Below are positions 33,001 to 41,880 of a stretch of 64,000 nucleotides of DNA, piece by piece. The stretch's first letter is position 1, and the number at the start of each line of letters is the position of its first letter. The position numbers and the translations under genes are program-made. Under the pieces are notes generated by a model. The model did no database searches, had not been told where the DNA came from, and was given only the letters and a program-made list of their open reading frames with translations. The DNA lies in the NCBI GenBank assembly GCA_008534395.1, contig SHMQ01000005.1:48851-112850 (forward strand), read 5' to 3'. The stretch is from Candidatus Acidulodesulfobacterium acidiphilum (GTDB taxonomy: Bacteria > SZUA-79 > Acidulodesulfobacterales > Acidulodesulfobacteraceae).

Positions 33001-34809
33001 TTAAAAAATTTTATTGGCAACGGCTGAGGCACATTTTATGCCGTCTATAGCGCTTGTTATTATGCCCCCGGAATAGCCGGAACCTTCCCCGCAGGGATAT
33101 AGACCTTTGACGGATAAAGATTCAAAATCGGCGCCTCTTTTAATTCTAACGGCAGAAGACGTCCCCGTCTCTATTGCCGTTAAAACCGAATTTGAAACAA
33201 ATCCCTTATATTTTTTATCGAATTCAATAAGAGAGCCTGCAATAGAACGATTAATAAAATCGGGTACGAGTTCGAACAAATTAAAATATTTTACGGACGG
33301 TTTATAAGACGGCTCAGGTATCAGATTTTTCCGTTTAATGCCGTTATCCGATTTTAAAGCGGAATTTAAATTAAACCCCGTTTCTTTTTTAGTTTTGCCT
33401 ATTACGTCCGCTATATATTCCGGCGTATATTGATAAGGTGCGCCGTAGCTTCCTCCGCCGGCGTTAAAGGCTTTAATTTCCAAATCTTTTCTAAAAGAAA
33501 GAAATCCGCCGTCCAATGAATATTCTTTTTTGTCTAACAGCGCTATAGTATCCGCCCTGACGGCGGCTACTATAGCGCTGTTAGAATTTTCCAAATCGCG
33601 GTTTGAATAACTCATTCCGTTAACAGACAGAATATTTTCGCCGGAACTGGAATTTATCACTACTCCGCCCGGACACATACAGAAAGAATAACCGCCATAT
33701 TCTTTGGAAGAAAGATTATAATACACTCCGCTGAATTTTAAATCGTCTTTGTTTCTGCCGCCTTTAAAAAACAGGGAATCTATAAAATTCCTCTTATGTT
33801 CTATCCTGAATCCTACGGCAAAAGGTTTGTTTTCTAAAAATACGTTTTTCCTTTTCAGCATTTCATAAGTATCTATGCTGTTAGAACCGGCGGCTAAGAT
33901 TAAAAAATCCGCCGGAATATTTCTTTTGTCGGTCGCCGCAGAAACTATACTATTTTTATCGTCGGTTTCAAAATCTTTTAATTCTTCTTCAAAAAAAATC
34001 TCGGCTCCGCCGTCGATAAGGTAATTTCTTGTATTTCTGAGTATATCTATAAGAATATCGCTGCCTATATGCGGTTTATGCTCTACGAGAATTTTTTTAT
34101 CCGCTCCCATTTTTACCAAAAAATTTAAAACGAAAGACACGGCCGCATCGTCTTTTCTCGTCGTTAATTTTCCGTCAGAAAAGGTCCCCGCTCCTCCTTC
34201 TCCAAAAACAACGTTGCTTTTTTTGTTAAATTGCCCTCTATTCATTAAAGCATCGACGTCTTTTATCCTTTCTTCTACGCATTTTCCTTTTTCTATCAAA
34301 ACAGGCCTTATACCTTGTTTCAACAAATATAACGCCGCAAAAATACCCGCAGGACCCATGCCCGTTATTAAAACAGCCGGTTTGCCGGAGTTATTTTTTT
34401 TAGTTTTGCATTTATCGGTTTTCCCGTGATTTTTATTTTGTTTTCCGCTTTCAAAATCTAACGAATTTTCACCGTCAAAAAGTTTTTCTTCTTCATCCTT
34501 TGCTTTTCTTGCTTTAATATCTATACTGGATAAAATATTTATAATCTCGTCTTCATTTTTGCCTGAAAAGTCGAATTTTATTAAAACCTTATAAACGTTT
34601 TTCGGTTCTTTTTGCCTGAAATCGAGGGATTTTTTAATTATTTTTATTTTGCCGATAAAATCTTTTATATCGATTATTGCTTCGGAAGATTTTTCGTTAT
34701 AATATTTCAAAAAATAATCCGGAAAAATTTCTTCTTCTAATCCGGTCGATCCGGTAGTTTCGGGATTTTTAATTTTCGCAGGTATTTTAAAATCATAAAT
34801 AAGAATCAT
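33001..34809 (-). CDS. COG2509-type FAD-dependent dehydrogenase
   Basis: 602 residues. The Rossmann FAD motif is at about 147-175 (ITGMGPAGIFAALYLL), followed by the family signature GEGGAGTFSDGKLTTR (about 204-219) and the C-terminal PCGEGSGYSGGI. This belongs to the uncharacterised FAD-dependent dehydrogenases of COG2509, soluble flavoproteins of unknown substrate. The N-terminal 140 residues form an extra domain usual in the group, here with a charged low-complexity linker (about 115-145) ahead of the FAD domain. It lies 12 bp downstream of a Usp gene on the same strand. Confidence 0.87.
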   Translation of the reverse strand: MILIYDFKIPAKIKNPETTGSTGLEEEIFPDYFLKYYNEKSSEAIIDIKDFIGKIKIIKKSLDFRQKEPKNVYKVLIKFDFSGKNEDEIINILSSIDIKARKAKDEEEKLFDGENSLDFESGKQNKNHGKTDKCKTKKNNSGKPAVLITGMGPAGIFAALYLLKQGIRPVLIEKGKCVEERIKDVDALMNRGQFNKKSNVVFGEGGAGTFSDGKLTTRKDDAAVSFVLNFLVKMGADKKILVEHKPHIGSDILIDILRNTRNYLIDGGAEIFFEEELKDFETDDKNSIVSAATDKRNIPADFLILAAGSNSIDTYEMLKRKNVFLENKPFAVGFRIEHKRNFIDSLFFKGGRNKDDLKFSGVYYNLSSKEYGGYSFCMCPGGVVINSSSGENILSVNGMSYSNRDLENSNSAIVAAVRADTIALLDKKEYSLDGGFLSFRKDLEIKAFNAGGGSYGAPYQYTPEYIADVIGKTKKETGFNLNSALKSDNGIKRKNLIPEPSYKPSVKYFNLFELVPDFINRSIAGSLIEFDKKYKGFVSNSVLTAIETGTSSAVRIKRGADFESLSVKGLYPCGEGSGYSGGIITSAIDGIKCASAVANKIF

Positions 34810-34821
34810 ATAGTCATCGCA

Positions 34822-35313
34822 TCAGGAAGGGTTTATTAAAGACAGGGCGGATTCTTTTATCAGCTCTTTTGCCGTTAATTTCGCCGTATTTTTAAGCGGA
34901 ATTAAAAGCACCGGACACACCGAATGTTTGGCGACGTAAAAAGAAACGGAACCGGATACTATTTCTTTAATTCCGACCCTTTGATGCGTTCCGACCGCAA
35001 TTATATCGGAAGCGTTTTTTTTTGCAAAATTGATAATCTCTTCCTGCGGATTGCCGGTATATACGGATATTTCGTAGTTTAAATAATACAAACCCGATTC
35101 CTTTAATTTATCCTCTATGGACAAGTGTATTTCAGCCGCTTTTGATTTTAAAGAGTTTTTTTTGCCGGAAAAAGAAAAAATGTCGTAAGGAATGACGTGC
35201 AATATTTGAAATCTCGCTGCGGATTCCCTGAAAAAAGATGCCGCAGACGAAAGCACGAACCCCGTTTCAAAATTTAAATCGACCGCTAAAAGAATTTTTT
35301 TTTCTTTTTCCAT
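34822..35313 (-). CDS. Universal stress protein (UspA family)
   Basis: 163-residue single-domain Usp: N-terminal KILLAVDLN strand, and the C-terminal VGTHQRVGIKEIVSGSVS (about 112-130), a slightly altered ATP-binding motif (G-x2-G-x9-G-S/T has Gln where the second Gly is expected). It ends SALSLINPS and is followed at 12 bp by the COG2509 dehydrogenase gene, so they are one operon. Function is stress tolerance or nucleotide binding. Confidence 0.9.
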   Translation of the reverse strand: MEKEKKILLAVDLNFETGFVLSSAASFFRESAARFQILHVIPYDIFSFSGKKNSLKSKAAEIHLSIEDKLKESGLYYLNYEISVYTGNPQEEIINFAKKNASDIIAVGTHQRVGIKEIVSGSVSFYVAKHSVCPVLLIPLKNTAKLTAKELIKESALSLINPS

Positions 35314-35453
35314 ATAATAATATTATACGATTGAAGCGTTTTTTTCAAGGCGGCTTTAAAATTGTGCAGTTTTTTGCTATAATCATAAAAACGGAAAGAT
35401 TTATTAATTTAATATAACCGATTAATCGATTAATTATTAAGGGGGATAACGAA

Positions 35454-35708
35454 ATGTGCGACGAACATCATTTAGACGACGCTTTAAGCGAAGAAACCAA
35501 AAACTTAGAAATGGCAAGACAATCGCTTATTGAAGAATTTCAAGCAATTAACTGGTATCAGGAAAGAATAGAATACACCGCCGACGAAGAATTAAAACAT
35601 ATTCTTGCGCATAATAGAGACGAAGAAAAAGAGCATGCCGCAATGCTTATGGAATATATAAGAAAACACGACAAGGTTCAGGACGACAAATTTCTTCATC
35701 ACGATTAA
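35454..35708 (+). CDS. Encapsulated-ferritin-like (EncFtn) protein
   Basis: 84 residues matching the half-ferritin EncFtn family: LSEETKNLEMARQSLIEE, E28, W34 and Y35 (INWYQER), and the metal site E58-x2-H61 in LAHNRDEEKEHAAM. EncFtn forms a decameric ring whose ferroxidase site lies at subunit interfaces and normally acts inside an encapsulin shell, targeted by a C-terminal peptide. Here the protein stops soon after the fold (ending FLHHD) and no encapsulin gene is present, so it may be free or loaded through another gene. AGGGGGA lies 8 bp before the ATG; a TATAAT box is at 35378-35383. Confidence 0.88.
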   Translation: MCDEHHLDDALSEETKNLEMARQSLIEEFQAINWYQERIEYTADEELKHILAHNRDEEKEHAAMLMEYIRKHDKVQDDKFLHHD

Positions 35709-35741
35709 AAAATAATGCTTTTTAAAACTACTCGTCTATGC

Positions 35742-35747
35742 TATAAT
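35742..35747 (+). promoter_or_regulatory. -10 box of SRP RNA gene
   Basis: TATAAT seven bases before the predicted 5' end of the SRP RNA (35754). No clear -35 element is seen in the AT-rich sequence upstream. Confidence 0.6.
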
Positions 35748-35753
35748 CTTATA

Positions 35754-35852
35754 GAGTAATCCGAAGGTACGGTATTAAGGCCGAAAACCCCGCCAGGTTC
35801 GAAAGAAAGCAACGGTATCGATTCGAGGTGCGCGTATTTAATCGGATTACTC
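35754..35852 (+). ncRNA. ffs: Bacterial small SRP RNA (4.5S-like)
   Basis: About 99 bases forming one long hairpin: the ends GAGTAATCCGA and TCGGATTACTC pair perfectly. The domain IV signature is present (CCCCGCCAGG then TTCGAAAGAA then AGCAACGG), binding Ffh. The tetraloop is GAAA closed by TTC/GAA, against GGAA with TCC/GGA in E. coli, a compensating change that supports the structure. A T-run (35853-35860) follows the closing stem and serves as terminator. It lies between the ferritin gene and iorA. Confidence 0.95.
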
Positions 35853-36021
35853 TTTTTTTATTGTATACTATACTATATTGACTATAGCTATTTTTTCGTC
35901 GGTAAAATATGCAATTATATATAATTCTTTAGTTTTCCCTTTATTTTTTTATTCATCTGCTTTATTTATATTGCTGTATAAAAATATATAACGTAAAAAA
36001 AATAAATACGGGCGTAATTTT

Positions 36022-37887
36022 TTGCTTAATAAAACTTTAGACTACTCAAAATTACTTCTTACCGGAAATGAAGCAATCGCTTTAGGCGGAGCAAAAGCAG
36101 GCGTTTACACGGCAGTCGGCTACCCCGGAACGCCGAGTTCCGAAATACTTCCTTATTTATCTAAATTAAACTGCGGAGCAACGGTAAACTGGTCTATCAA
36201 CGAAAAAACCGCGTTGGAAATAGCGATAGGAACGTCCATCGGCTGTAAAAGAGCAATGTTTACCACTAAACACGTCGGCTTAAACGTTGCTTCAGACCCG
36301 CTTATGACTCTTGCGCTTACGGGAGTAAGGGGAGGATTAGTCGTAGTTACCGCCGACGACCCCGGAATGCACAGCTCTCAAAACGAACAGGATAACAGGC
36401 TTTATTCAAAATTTGCTAAAATACCTATGTTCGAACCTTCCGACAGCCAGGAATGTTTAGATTTTACTTCAAAAGCTTTCGACGTAAGCGAAGAATTCGA
36501 TACTCCGGTTATTTTAAGAACTACTACGAGAATATCCCATTCAAGAAGCGTCGTCGTTTTTTCAGGCAAATTTACGCCGCCGGAAGAACTGAAAAATACG
36601 AAAAATACTTACAAAAAAGATACTGAAAAATTTGTAATGGTTCCTATTTATGCAAGAAAAAGACATAAAGCCGCTTTAGAAAGGTTAAAACGGCTCAAAG
36701 ATTTTTCTAACCGTTCAGGATTAAACTATGCCGAATATAACGATAAAGAATTCGGCATAATAACAAGCGGCATTTCTTATCAGTACGCTAAAGAAATTGC
36801 TCCTTTTGCGTCATTTTTAAAACTGTCTTTTTCTTATCCGCTTCCGGATTTATTAATTAAAGATTTTGTAAAAAACGTTAAAAACATAGTTATAATTGAA
36901 GAATTAGAGCCTTTTATCCAAAACGAAATCGCTTCGCTCGGCATAGAGTTAAAAGGAAAAGAATATTTTCCGCAGGACGGAGAATTTAATCCGGATATCA
37001 TATTATCAGGACTTAAAAAAGCAGGCTTTTTTAAAGGCAAAAAAACGGCGGGTAAAGAAAAAGATGCAGACAAAAGCGTCCGCATTAGTTTACGCAATAA
37101 TCTGCCGCCGAGATTTCCCGCTTTGTGCAGCGGATGCCCTCATACTTCGGTATTTTACGCTCTTAAAAAATTAAAAGTTCCCGTTATGGGCGATATAGGT
37201 TGCTATACCCTCGGAGCGCTTCCGCCTCTTAGTTCTATGGACAGCTGCATTTCGATGGGACTTGCGTTCGGCGCGGCGCAAGGTTTGTCGCTTACAAAAT
37301 CTTCGCATAAAAAAACCGTAGGAATTATGGGCGATTCTACGTTCTTTCATTCCGGCATAACTTCTCTTATAGACGCAAAATATAATAATGCAAAATTTAC
37401 AGCTATTATTTTGGATAACTCCACTACGGCGATGACCGGAGGACAGGATCATCCAGGAACGGGGAAAAACCTTTCTTTTAACCGATCCATTTCAAATAAA
37501 ATAGATATTAAAAAAATTATAGAAGGAATAGGTATAGAAGAAATTTTCGTCATAGACCCGTACGATTACAATGAAACGCTTAAGACTTTAAAAAAAGCGC
37601 TTGATTCAAACAATCTTAACGCAGTTATAACCGACAGACCTTGCGTATTATACCCCAAAAAAATAGATACCGGAAAAAAATTTAAAATATCGGACGGATG
37701 TACCGGATGCGATTTATGTATGCAGACCGGGTGTCCGTCTATACGCTTGCCGTACGATAAGACAGTCCGCATAAACGCTAAGAACGGAATAAAACCTGTT
37801 CCTTTTATAGATTCGTCCTGTATAGGATGTTCTATATGCAAAGATATATGCGTTTTTAACTTTATCGAAGAAATAAGGCAATCTTAA
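36022..37887 (+). CDS. iorA: Indolepyruvate:ferredoxin oxidoreductase, alpha subunit
   Basis: 621 residues from TTG 36022. The pyruvate:ferredoxin oxidoreductase core has the TPP-binding region (GDIGCYTLG near 392 and GDSTFFHSGI near 437) and the C-terminal ferredoxin domain with two [4Fe-4S] motifs: CTGCDLCMQTGCP beginning at about C560 and CIGCSICKDIC beginning at about C600, the second lacking the final CP proline (CVF). IorAB decarboxylates aryl pyruvates from aromatic amino acids to aryl-acetyl-CoA, reducing ferredoxin; oxygen-sensitive, thus pointing to an anaerobe. It is followed by iorB (73 bp) and paaK. Confidence 0.96.
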   Translation: MLNKTLDYSKLLLTGNEAIALGGAKAGVYTAVGYPGTPSSEILPYLSKLNCGATVNWSINEKTALEIAIGTSIGCKRAMFTTKHVGLNVASDPLMTLALTGVRGGLVVVTADDPGMHSSQNEQDNRLYSKFAKIPMFEPSDSQECLDFTSKAFDVSEEFDTPVILRTTTRISHSRSVVVFSGKFTPPEELKNTKNTYKKDTEKFVMVPIYARKRHKAALERLKRLKDFSNRSGLNYAEYNDKEFGIITSGISYQYAKEIAPFASFLKLSFSYPLPDLLIKDFVKNVKNIVIIEELEPFIQNEIASLGIELKGKEYFPQDGEFNPDIILSGLKKAGFFKGKKTAGKEKDADKSVRISLRNNLPPRFPALCSGCPHTSVFYALKKLKVPVMGDIGCYTLGALPPLSSMDSCISMGLAFGAAQGLSLTKSSHKKTVGIMGDSTFFHSGITSLIDAKYNNAKFTAIILDNSTTAMTGGQDHPGTGKNLSFNRSISNKIDIKKIIEGIGIEEIFVIDPYDYNETLKTLKKALDSNNLNAVITDRPCVLYPKKIDTGKKFKISDGCTGCDLCMQTGCPSIRLPYDKTVRINAKNGIKPVPFIDSSCIGCSICKDICVFNFIEEIRQS

Positions 37888-37960
37888 TTTTTAATATAAT
37901 TAAATAAAACATAGAATAAATTAGATAATAAATTAAAACTGCTTAAATAAATTTAAACAA

Positions 37961-38566
37961 ATGGGCGATTCAACACAAAACATATTAATTTGCGGAATAG
38001 GAGGGCAGGGCGTCGTACTTGCCGGTAAGATTATCAGCCTCGCGGCGTTTGAAAGCGGTATGGATATTAAAACGTCGGAAGTTCACGGAATGTCGCAGAG
38101 GGGAGGTTCGGTTTCAACGCATATAAGGTTAGGAAAAAAAATATTTTCCCCGCTGATACCGGAAAACGGCGCTACGGCGATTCTTTCTTTCGATATTTAT
38201 GAAACCTTAAGATATACAAGCAGTTTCGCAAACAAAAATACGATAATAGTTTCGTCTAACGACGGCAAAACGCCGGCGTGGACTTCTAAAACCAAAAATG
38301 ATACAATCATAAATAATTTTACCGATATATATTCTATCGCCTCGCTTTTAAAAGACAATTTTAAATCTTTGACTCTTTTGGACGATAAACAGATTGCCGA
38401 AAATCTAGGGAACGTCAAAGTTTCAAATATTATACTTATAGGAGCGTTATCGGTTTTTACGGATATAAAAGAAGATATTTGGCTAAAAACTATTGAAACA
38501 AACGTTCCCGAAAAAACCGTAGATTTAAATATTAAGGCATTTATAAAAGGCAGAACTTCATTATGA
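37961..38566 (+). CDS. iorB: Indolepyruvate:ferredoxin oxidoreductase, beta subunit
   Basis: 201 residues of the gamma-domain oxidoreductase fold: ILICGIGGQGVVLAGKI (residues 8-24) and the conserved HGMSQRGGSVSTHIR (about 44-58). It pairs with IorA to form the active enzyme. Normal length for IorB. The stop overlaps the paaK start (ATGA at 38563), so the three genes form one unit. Confidence 0.95.
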   Translation: MGDSTQNILICGIGGQGVVLAGKIISLAAFESGMDIKTSEVHGMSQRGGSVSTHIRLGKKIFSPLIPENGATAILSFDIYETLRYTSSFANKNTIIVSSNDGKTPAWTSKTKNDTIINNFTDIYSIASLLKDNFKSLTLLDDKQIAENLGNVKVSNIILIGALSVFTDIKEDIWLKTIETNVPEKTVDLNIKAFIKGRTSL

Positions 38567-39885
38567 ATATAAAATATTACGAAAAAAAATACGAAACTAT
38601 CGACCGTTCCGAACTTTCGCAGATTCAAACGGAAAGATTGAAAAAAACGTTAAAACTAATATTTTCCGGGGGCGGTTTTTTAAAAACAAGATTAAAGGAA
38701 TACGGAATAAAAAATTTAAGCGGCATCGAAAAAATAAAATCGATTGATGAGTTAAAGAATATGCCGTTTACCTATAAATCCGACCTCGTAAACAATTATC
38801 CATTCGGAATTTTTTCTCAGCCTTTAAATAAAATAATAAGAATACATGCATCGTCGGGTACTACCGGAAAACCTATTATAGCCGGATATACAAAAAACGA
38901 TATTAAAATATGGTCTAAGTTAATGGCTAGAGTTTTTTGCGCCGCAAGTATTTCTAAAAAAGATATAGCGCAGAATGCTTACGGTTACGGGCTGTTTACC
39001 GGAGGTTTAGGATTTCATTACGGGGCGCAGGAATTAGGTTTAATGATTATTCCTATGTCGACGGGTTTTACGGAAAGACAGCTTACCATGATGCAGGACG
39101 TCGGCGCAACTGTTCTTTTCTGTACACCTTCTTACGCTCTTTTTCTCTCCGAAGAAATAAATAAAAAAATTAGCGATAAATCAAATATTAAATTAAAAAA
39201 AGGTATTTTCGGAGCGGAACCATGGTCTGACGAACTCAGACAAAAAATAGAAAGCTCGCTTAAAATAGATGCGTACGATATATACGGATTGAGCGAAATA
39301 ATAGGACCGGGAGTAGCATACGAATGTATTTACAAAGACGGACTTCATATAAACGAAGATAATTTTTTTCCGGAAATAATAAACCCAAAAACAGGAGAAG
39401 TTCTAAAAGACGGGGAAACAGGCGAACTTGTATTGACCAGCCTTAACAGGGAGGCAATGCCGGTAATAAGATTCAGGACAAAAGATATAACGAGGCTTAC
39501 GAGAGAAAAATGCAGATGCGGCAGAACTTTCGTCAGGATGGACAAAATAAAAGGAAGAACCGACGATATGATTATTTTAAAAGGCGTTAACGTTTTTCCT
39601 TCTCAGATAGAATCCGTTTTATTTAAACTGGATTATTTAGAACCTATATATTTAATAGAATTATATACCGAAAATCTTTTAGATAAAATGAACATAATAG
39701 TTGAACCCAAAGAAGAAATTTTTAACGGCGGCGAAGGTAAAATCGAAGCGGTTACGAAAGAAATATCCCACAAAATATACGAACTTATCGGCATCAGGGC
39801 AAAAATAACAGCAGTCCCCCCTAAAACTATCGAAAGAAGCCAAGGCAAAGCCAAAAGAATAAACGACTTGAGGAAGAAATTGTAG
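38563..39885 (+). CDS. paaK: Phenylacetate-CoA ligase (PaaK-like)
   Basis: 440 residues of the adenylate-forming family. AMP-binding motif HASSGTTGKPIIAGYT at about 93-108, the IYGLSEIIGPG segment near 239, the hinge GRTDDMIILKGVNVFPSQIE and the C-terminal catalytic Lys region (ERSQGKAKRI). It forms aryl-acetyl-CoA from the acid, or in reverse recovers ATP from aryl-acetyl-CoA made by IorAB. Co-translation with iorB is consistent with a role in fermentation of aromatic amino acids. Directly followed by a REP-like palindrome that may end the transcript. Confidence 0.93.
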   Translation: MNIKYYEKKYETIDRSELSQIQTERLKKTLKLIFSGGGFLKTRLKEYGIKNLSGIEKIKSIDELKNMPFTYKSDLVNNYPFGIFSQPLNKIIRIHASSGTTGKPIIAGYTKNDIKIWSKLMARVFCAASISKKDIAQNAYGYGLFTGGLGFHYGAQELGLMIIPMSTGFTERQLTMMQDVGATVLFCTPSYALFLSEEINKKISDKSNIKLKKGIFGAEPWSDELRQKIESSLKIDAYDIYGLSEIIGPGVAYECIYKDGLHINEDNFFPEIINPKTGEVLKDGETGELVLTSLNREAMPVIRFRTKDITRLTREKCRCGRTFVRMDKIKGRTDDMIILKGVNVFPSQIESVLFKLDYLEPIYLIELYTENLLDKMNIIVEPKEEIFNGGEGKIEAVTKEISHKIYELIGIRAKITAVPPKTIERSQGKAKRINDLRKKL

Positions 39886-39990
39886 GAAAAGGTGTCAAGG
39901 AAAAGGTGTCAGATTTTATTTTCCGAATTTTACGTAATTAATTAATTTAGCGATTAATTTATTCGGAAAATTAATCTGACACCTTTTCCC
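39884..39990. repeat. REP-like palindromic element
   Basis: A 29-base arm at 39899-39927 (starting GGAAAAGGTGTCAGATT) is nearly the exact reverse complement of 39962-39989; between them lies AT-rich spacer. A direct copy of the first 13 bases (GGAAAAGGTGTCA) precedes it at 39884-39896. The GGTGTCAG-type termini look like repetitive extragenic or MITE-like sequences and also allow a strong hairpin that would terminate paaK and the convergent DUF116 transcript. No other copy is visible in the window. Confidence 0.6.
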
Positions 39991-40009
39991 AAATTACTGA
40001 ATCATTAAA

Positions 40010-40762
40010 CTATGAAATCCTCTCTATAAGCTCTGCTAACGCGCTTACGTCTACAAAAGTATCCCTGCAGGGTCCGTTAGGTCTCATATTGGGCAGACCG
40101 TAAACAAAAAGCGGAAAGCTGTCTATAATTCCCGAACTTAAATCTCTTTCGCATGCTACTGCTATGACGGCTTTAGGTCTTTTCTCCTCTATAACTCTGC
40201 GCGCGAGCGTACCTCCTGTAGCGACGGCCATAAATATGCCTTTCTTTTTGGAAAGCGCCGCAAGCTCTTTTATGTTGCATTTTCCGCAATTCAAGCAGTT
40301 GTTTATGTCGTCGGTAATTTTAGCCTTGCAGTTATGAAGCTGAAGGCAGTGCGGAAGCAGTATTAATATCCTGTCAAAAGCTACGTTTTTATTTAACGAG
40401 AAAAGAAGGAAATTGTTTATCTCGACAAACGAAGCCTGCATTTTATCCCTGTTTATCCTGAATACGGAAGTGATAAAGAAAGCCATCGGATAAAGAATTT
40501 TTATCAAAATATATCGCGCCGGATAAACCAGAAAAGATTTGCCGCCGTTTTTCCGTCTGCCTGTCAATCCCGCAAAAAAAATTATAATAACAGAAAGCAG
40601 TATAAAATCTAAAGCGAAAAAAATATATAACGGCAAATATGGGCTGATTTTTTCCAACCCGCCGGATATTATCCAGAAAAGAAGCAGAAATACGGATAAA
40701 ATAACGAAAAGCGAAATCGATACTATCTTCAAAAAATAAACATGTTCTTTTTTTAAAGACAT
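40010..40762 (-). CDS. DUF116 membrane protein
   Basis: 250 residues with two hydrophobic segments near the N-terminus (about 10-35 and 45-65) and a C-terminal DUF116 domain: PHCLQLHNCKAKI, NCLNCGKCNI (about 158-167, metal-binding Cys cluster), VATGGTLARR, VACERDLSSGI and GLPNMRPNGPC. DUF116 genes recur next to fmt and def, as here. The function is unknown; the conserved Cys and the nucleotide-like loop suggest a metal-bound enzyme. Its start overlaps fmt by 10 bp. The stop codon is TAG. Confidence 0.88.
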   Translation of the reverse strand: MSLKKEHVYFLKIVSISLFVILSVFLLLFWIISGGLEKISPYLPLYIFFALDFILLSVIIIFFAGLTGRRKNGGKSFLVYPARYILIKILYPMAFFITSVFRINRDKMQASFVEINNFLLFSLNKNVAFDRILILLPHCLQLHNCKAKITDDINNCLNCGKCNIKELAALSKKKGIFMAVATGGTLARRVIEEKRPKAVIAVACERDLSSGIIDSFPLFVYGLPNMRPNGPCRDTFVDVSALAELIERIS

Positions 40763-41880
40763 ATTAAATCGCCCTGTTTAATTCTAAATCCGTTGACGAT
40801 ATCGTTATAACTCATAATGTTTCTGCCTTCAGGCTTAAGCTTGATTAACCGTATATAAACACCTTTTTTAACCGTGGAAATAAGCAGTCCGGTTTTGTTT
40901 GCGACGACGGCCGTACCCGCAATAATATCGGATTTAGAAGATACTTTTTCTATTTCTTTTTTATAAATATCCGAAAAACCGCCGCAATAATCGGAATATT
41001 CGAATGTTTCATGCTGAACGCGGTTTTTAGTTTTTCCGTTTTCTATTTCCGTTTTTTCGCATGTATCGTCGACTATTAACTCTGCTTCTAATATTTTTAC
41101 GTTTTTGTTTTTTAAAATAAAAAAAGCTCCTCCCGCTTCAGAAAAAGCCCTTATTTTTGCATATATAAACGCAGGTTCTTCCTTGGAAAAATTTATTCTC
41201 AGCTCTTCCTGCTTTATTAAAGCGGTTAAATCATGCGACGTATAGTCTTCTTTTGTTGCCAAATCCTGACCGTATCCGCATTCAAAAAAATTTATTCTAT
41301 GCTTATATACAGTCTCTATTACTTCGGAAAGCAAGAGAGAACCGGTTAAAGATAATTTTTCGTAAAGACCGGAAAAGTTTTCGTTTTTGTCCAAAGCAAT
41401 TCTTTGCTGAGCCGCCAAAGGACCTGTATCTACGCCTTCATTCATAGCCATTATAGTTACTCCGCCGAATTTCATCCTTTTTAATATCGTATAGTGTATA
41501 GGGCTTGGACCCCTTAAATCCGGCAAAAGAGAAGGATGCAGATTTAATACTCCATATACGGGTATATTCAAAATATCAGGGGTAAGAATGAGTCCGAAAG
41601 CGACGACTATTATAACGTCGGGGGCAAGGATTTTTAAAAAATCGGTTTCTTCCCTGTTATTTTTAAAGGTTTTAGGGGTTCTTAAATTAATGCGGTTTTC
41701 ACGGGCAATTTTTTCGACCGGCGATTCAATATATTCTTTTTTTTTAGAATCCCATACCGGGGGCTTTGTATAAACTGCCTGTAAATCGACGATGCCGTTT
41801 TTCTGAAGTTTTAATATATCGAACAATGACAGCGACGCAATTTTAGGCGTCCCCATAAAGACCGTTTTAAGAGGCAGCAT
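40753..41880 (-). CDS. fmt: Methionyl-tRNA formyltransferase
   Basis: 375 residues. The formyltransferase domain carries the catalytic HPSLLPDLRGPSPI motif (about 116-129, with N-x-H-P and D in the following loop GVDTGP). The C-terminal domain binds tRNA and is expanded by a charged insertion (about 265-315, including VDDTCEKTEIENGKTKN) so that the protein is about 60 residues longer than usual (310-315). It formylates Met-tRNA for initiation; def, which removes the formyl group, overlaps by 14 bp upstream. Confidence 0.95.
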   Translation of the reverse strand: MLPLKTVFMGTPKIASLSLFDILKLQKNGIVDLQAVYTKPPVWDSKKKEYIESPVEKIARENRINLRTPKTFKNNREETDFLKILAPDVIIVVAFGLILTPDILNIPVYGVLNLHPSLLPDLRGPSPIHYTILKRMKFGGVTIMAMNEGVDTGPLAAQQRIALDKNENFSGLYEKLSLTGSLLLSEVIETVYKHRINFFECGYGQDLATKEDYTSHDLTALIKQEELRINFSKEEPAFIYAKIRAFSEAGGAFFILKNKNVKILEAELIVDDTCEKTEIENGKTKNRVQHETFEYSDYCGGFSDIYKKEIEKVSSKSDIIAGTAVVANKTGLLISTVKKGVYIRLIKLKPEGRNIMSYNDIVNGFRIKQGDLICL

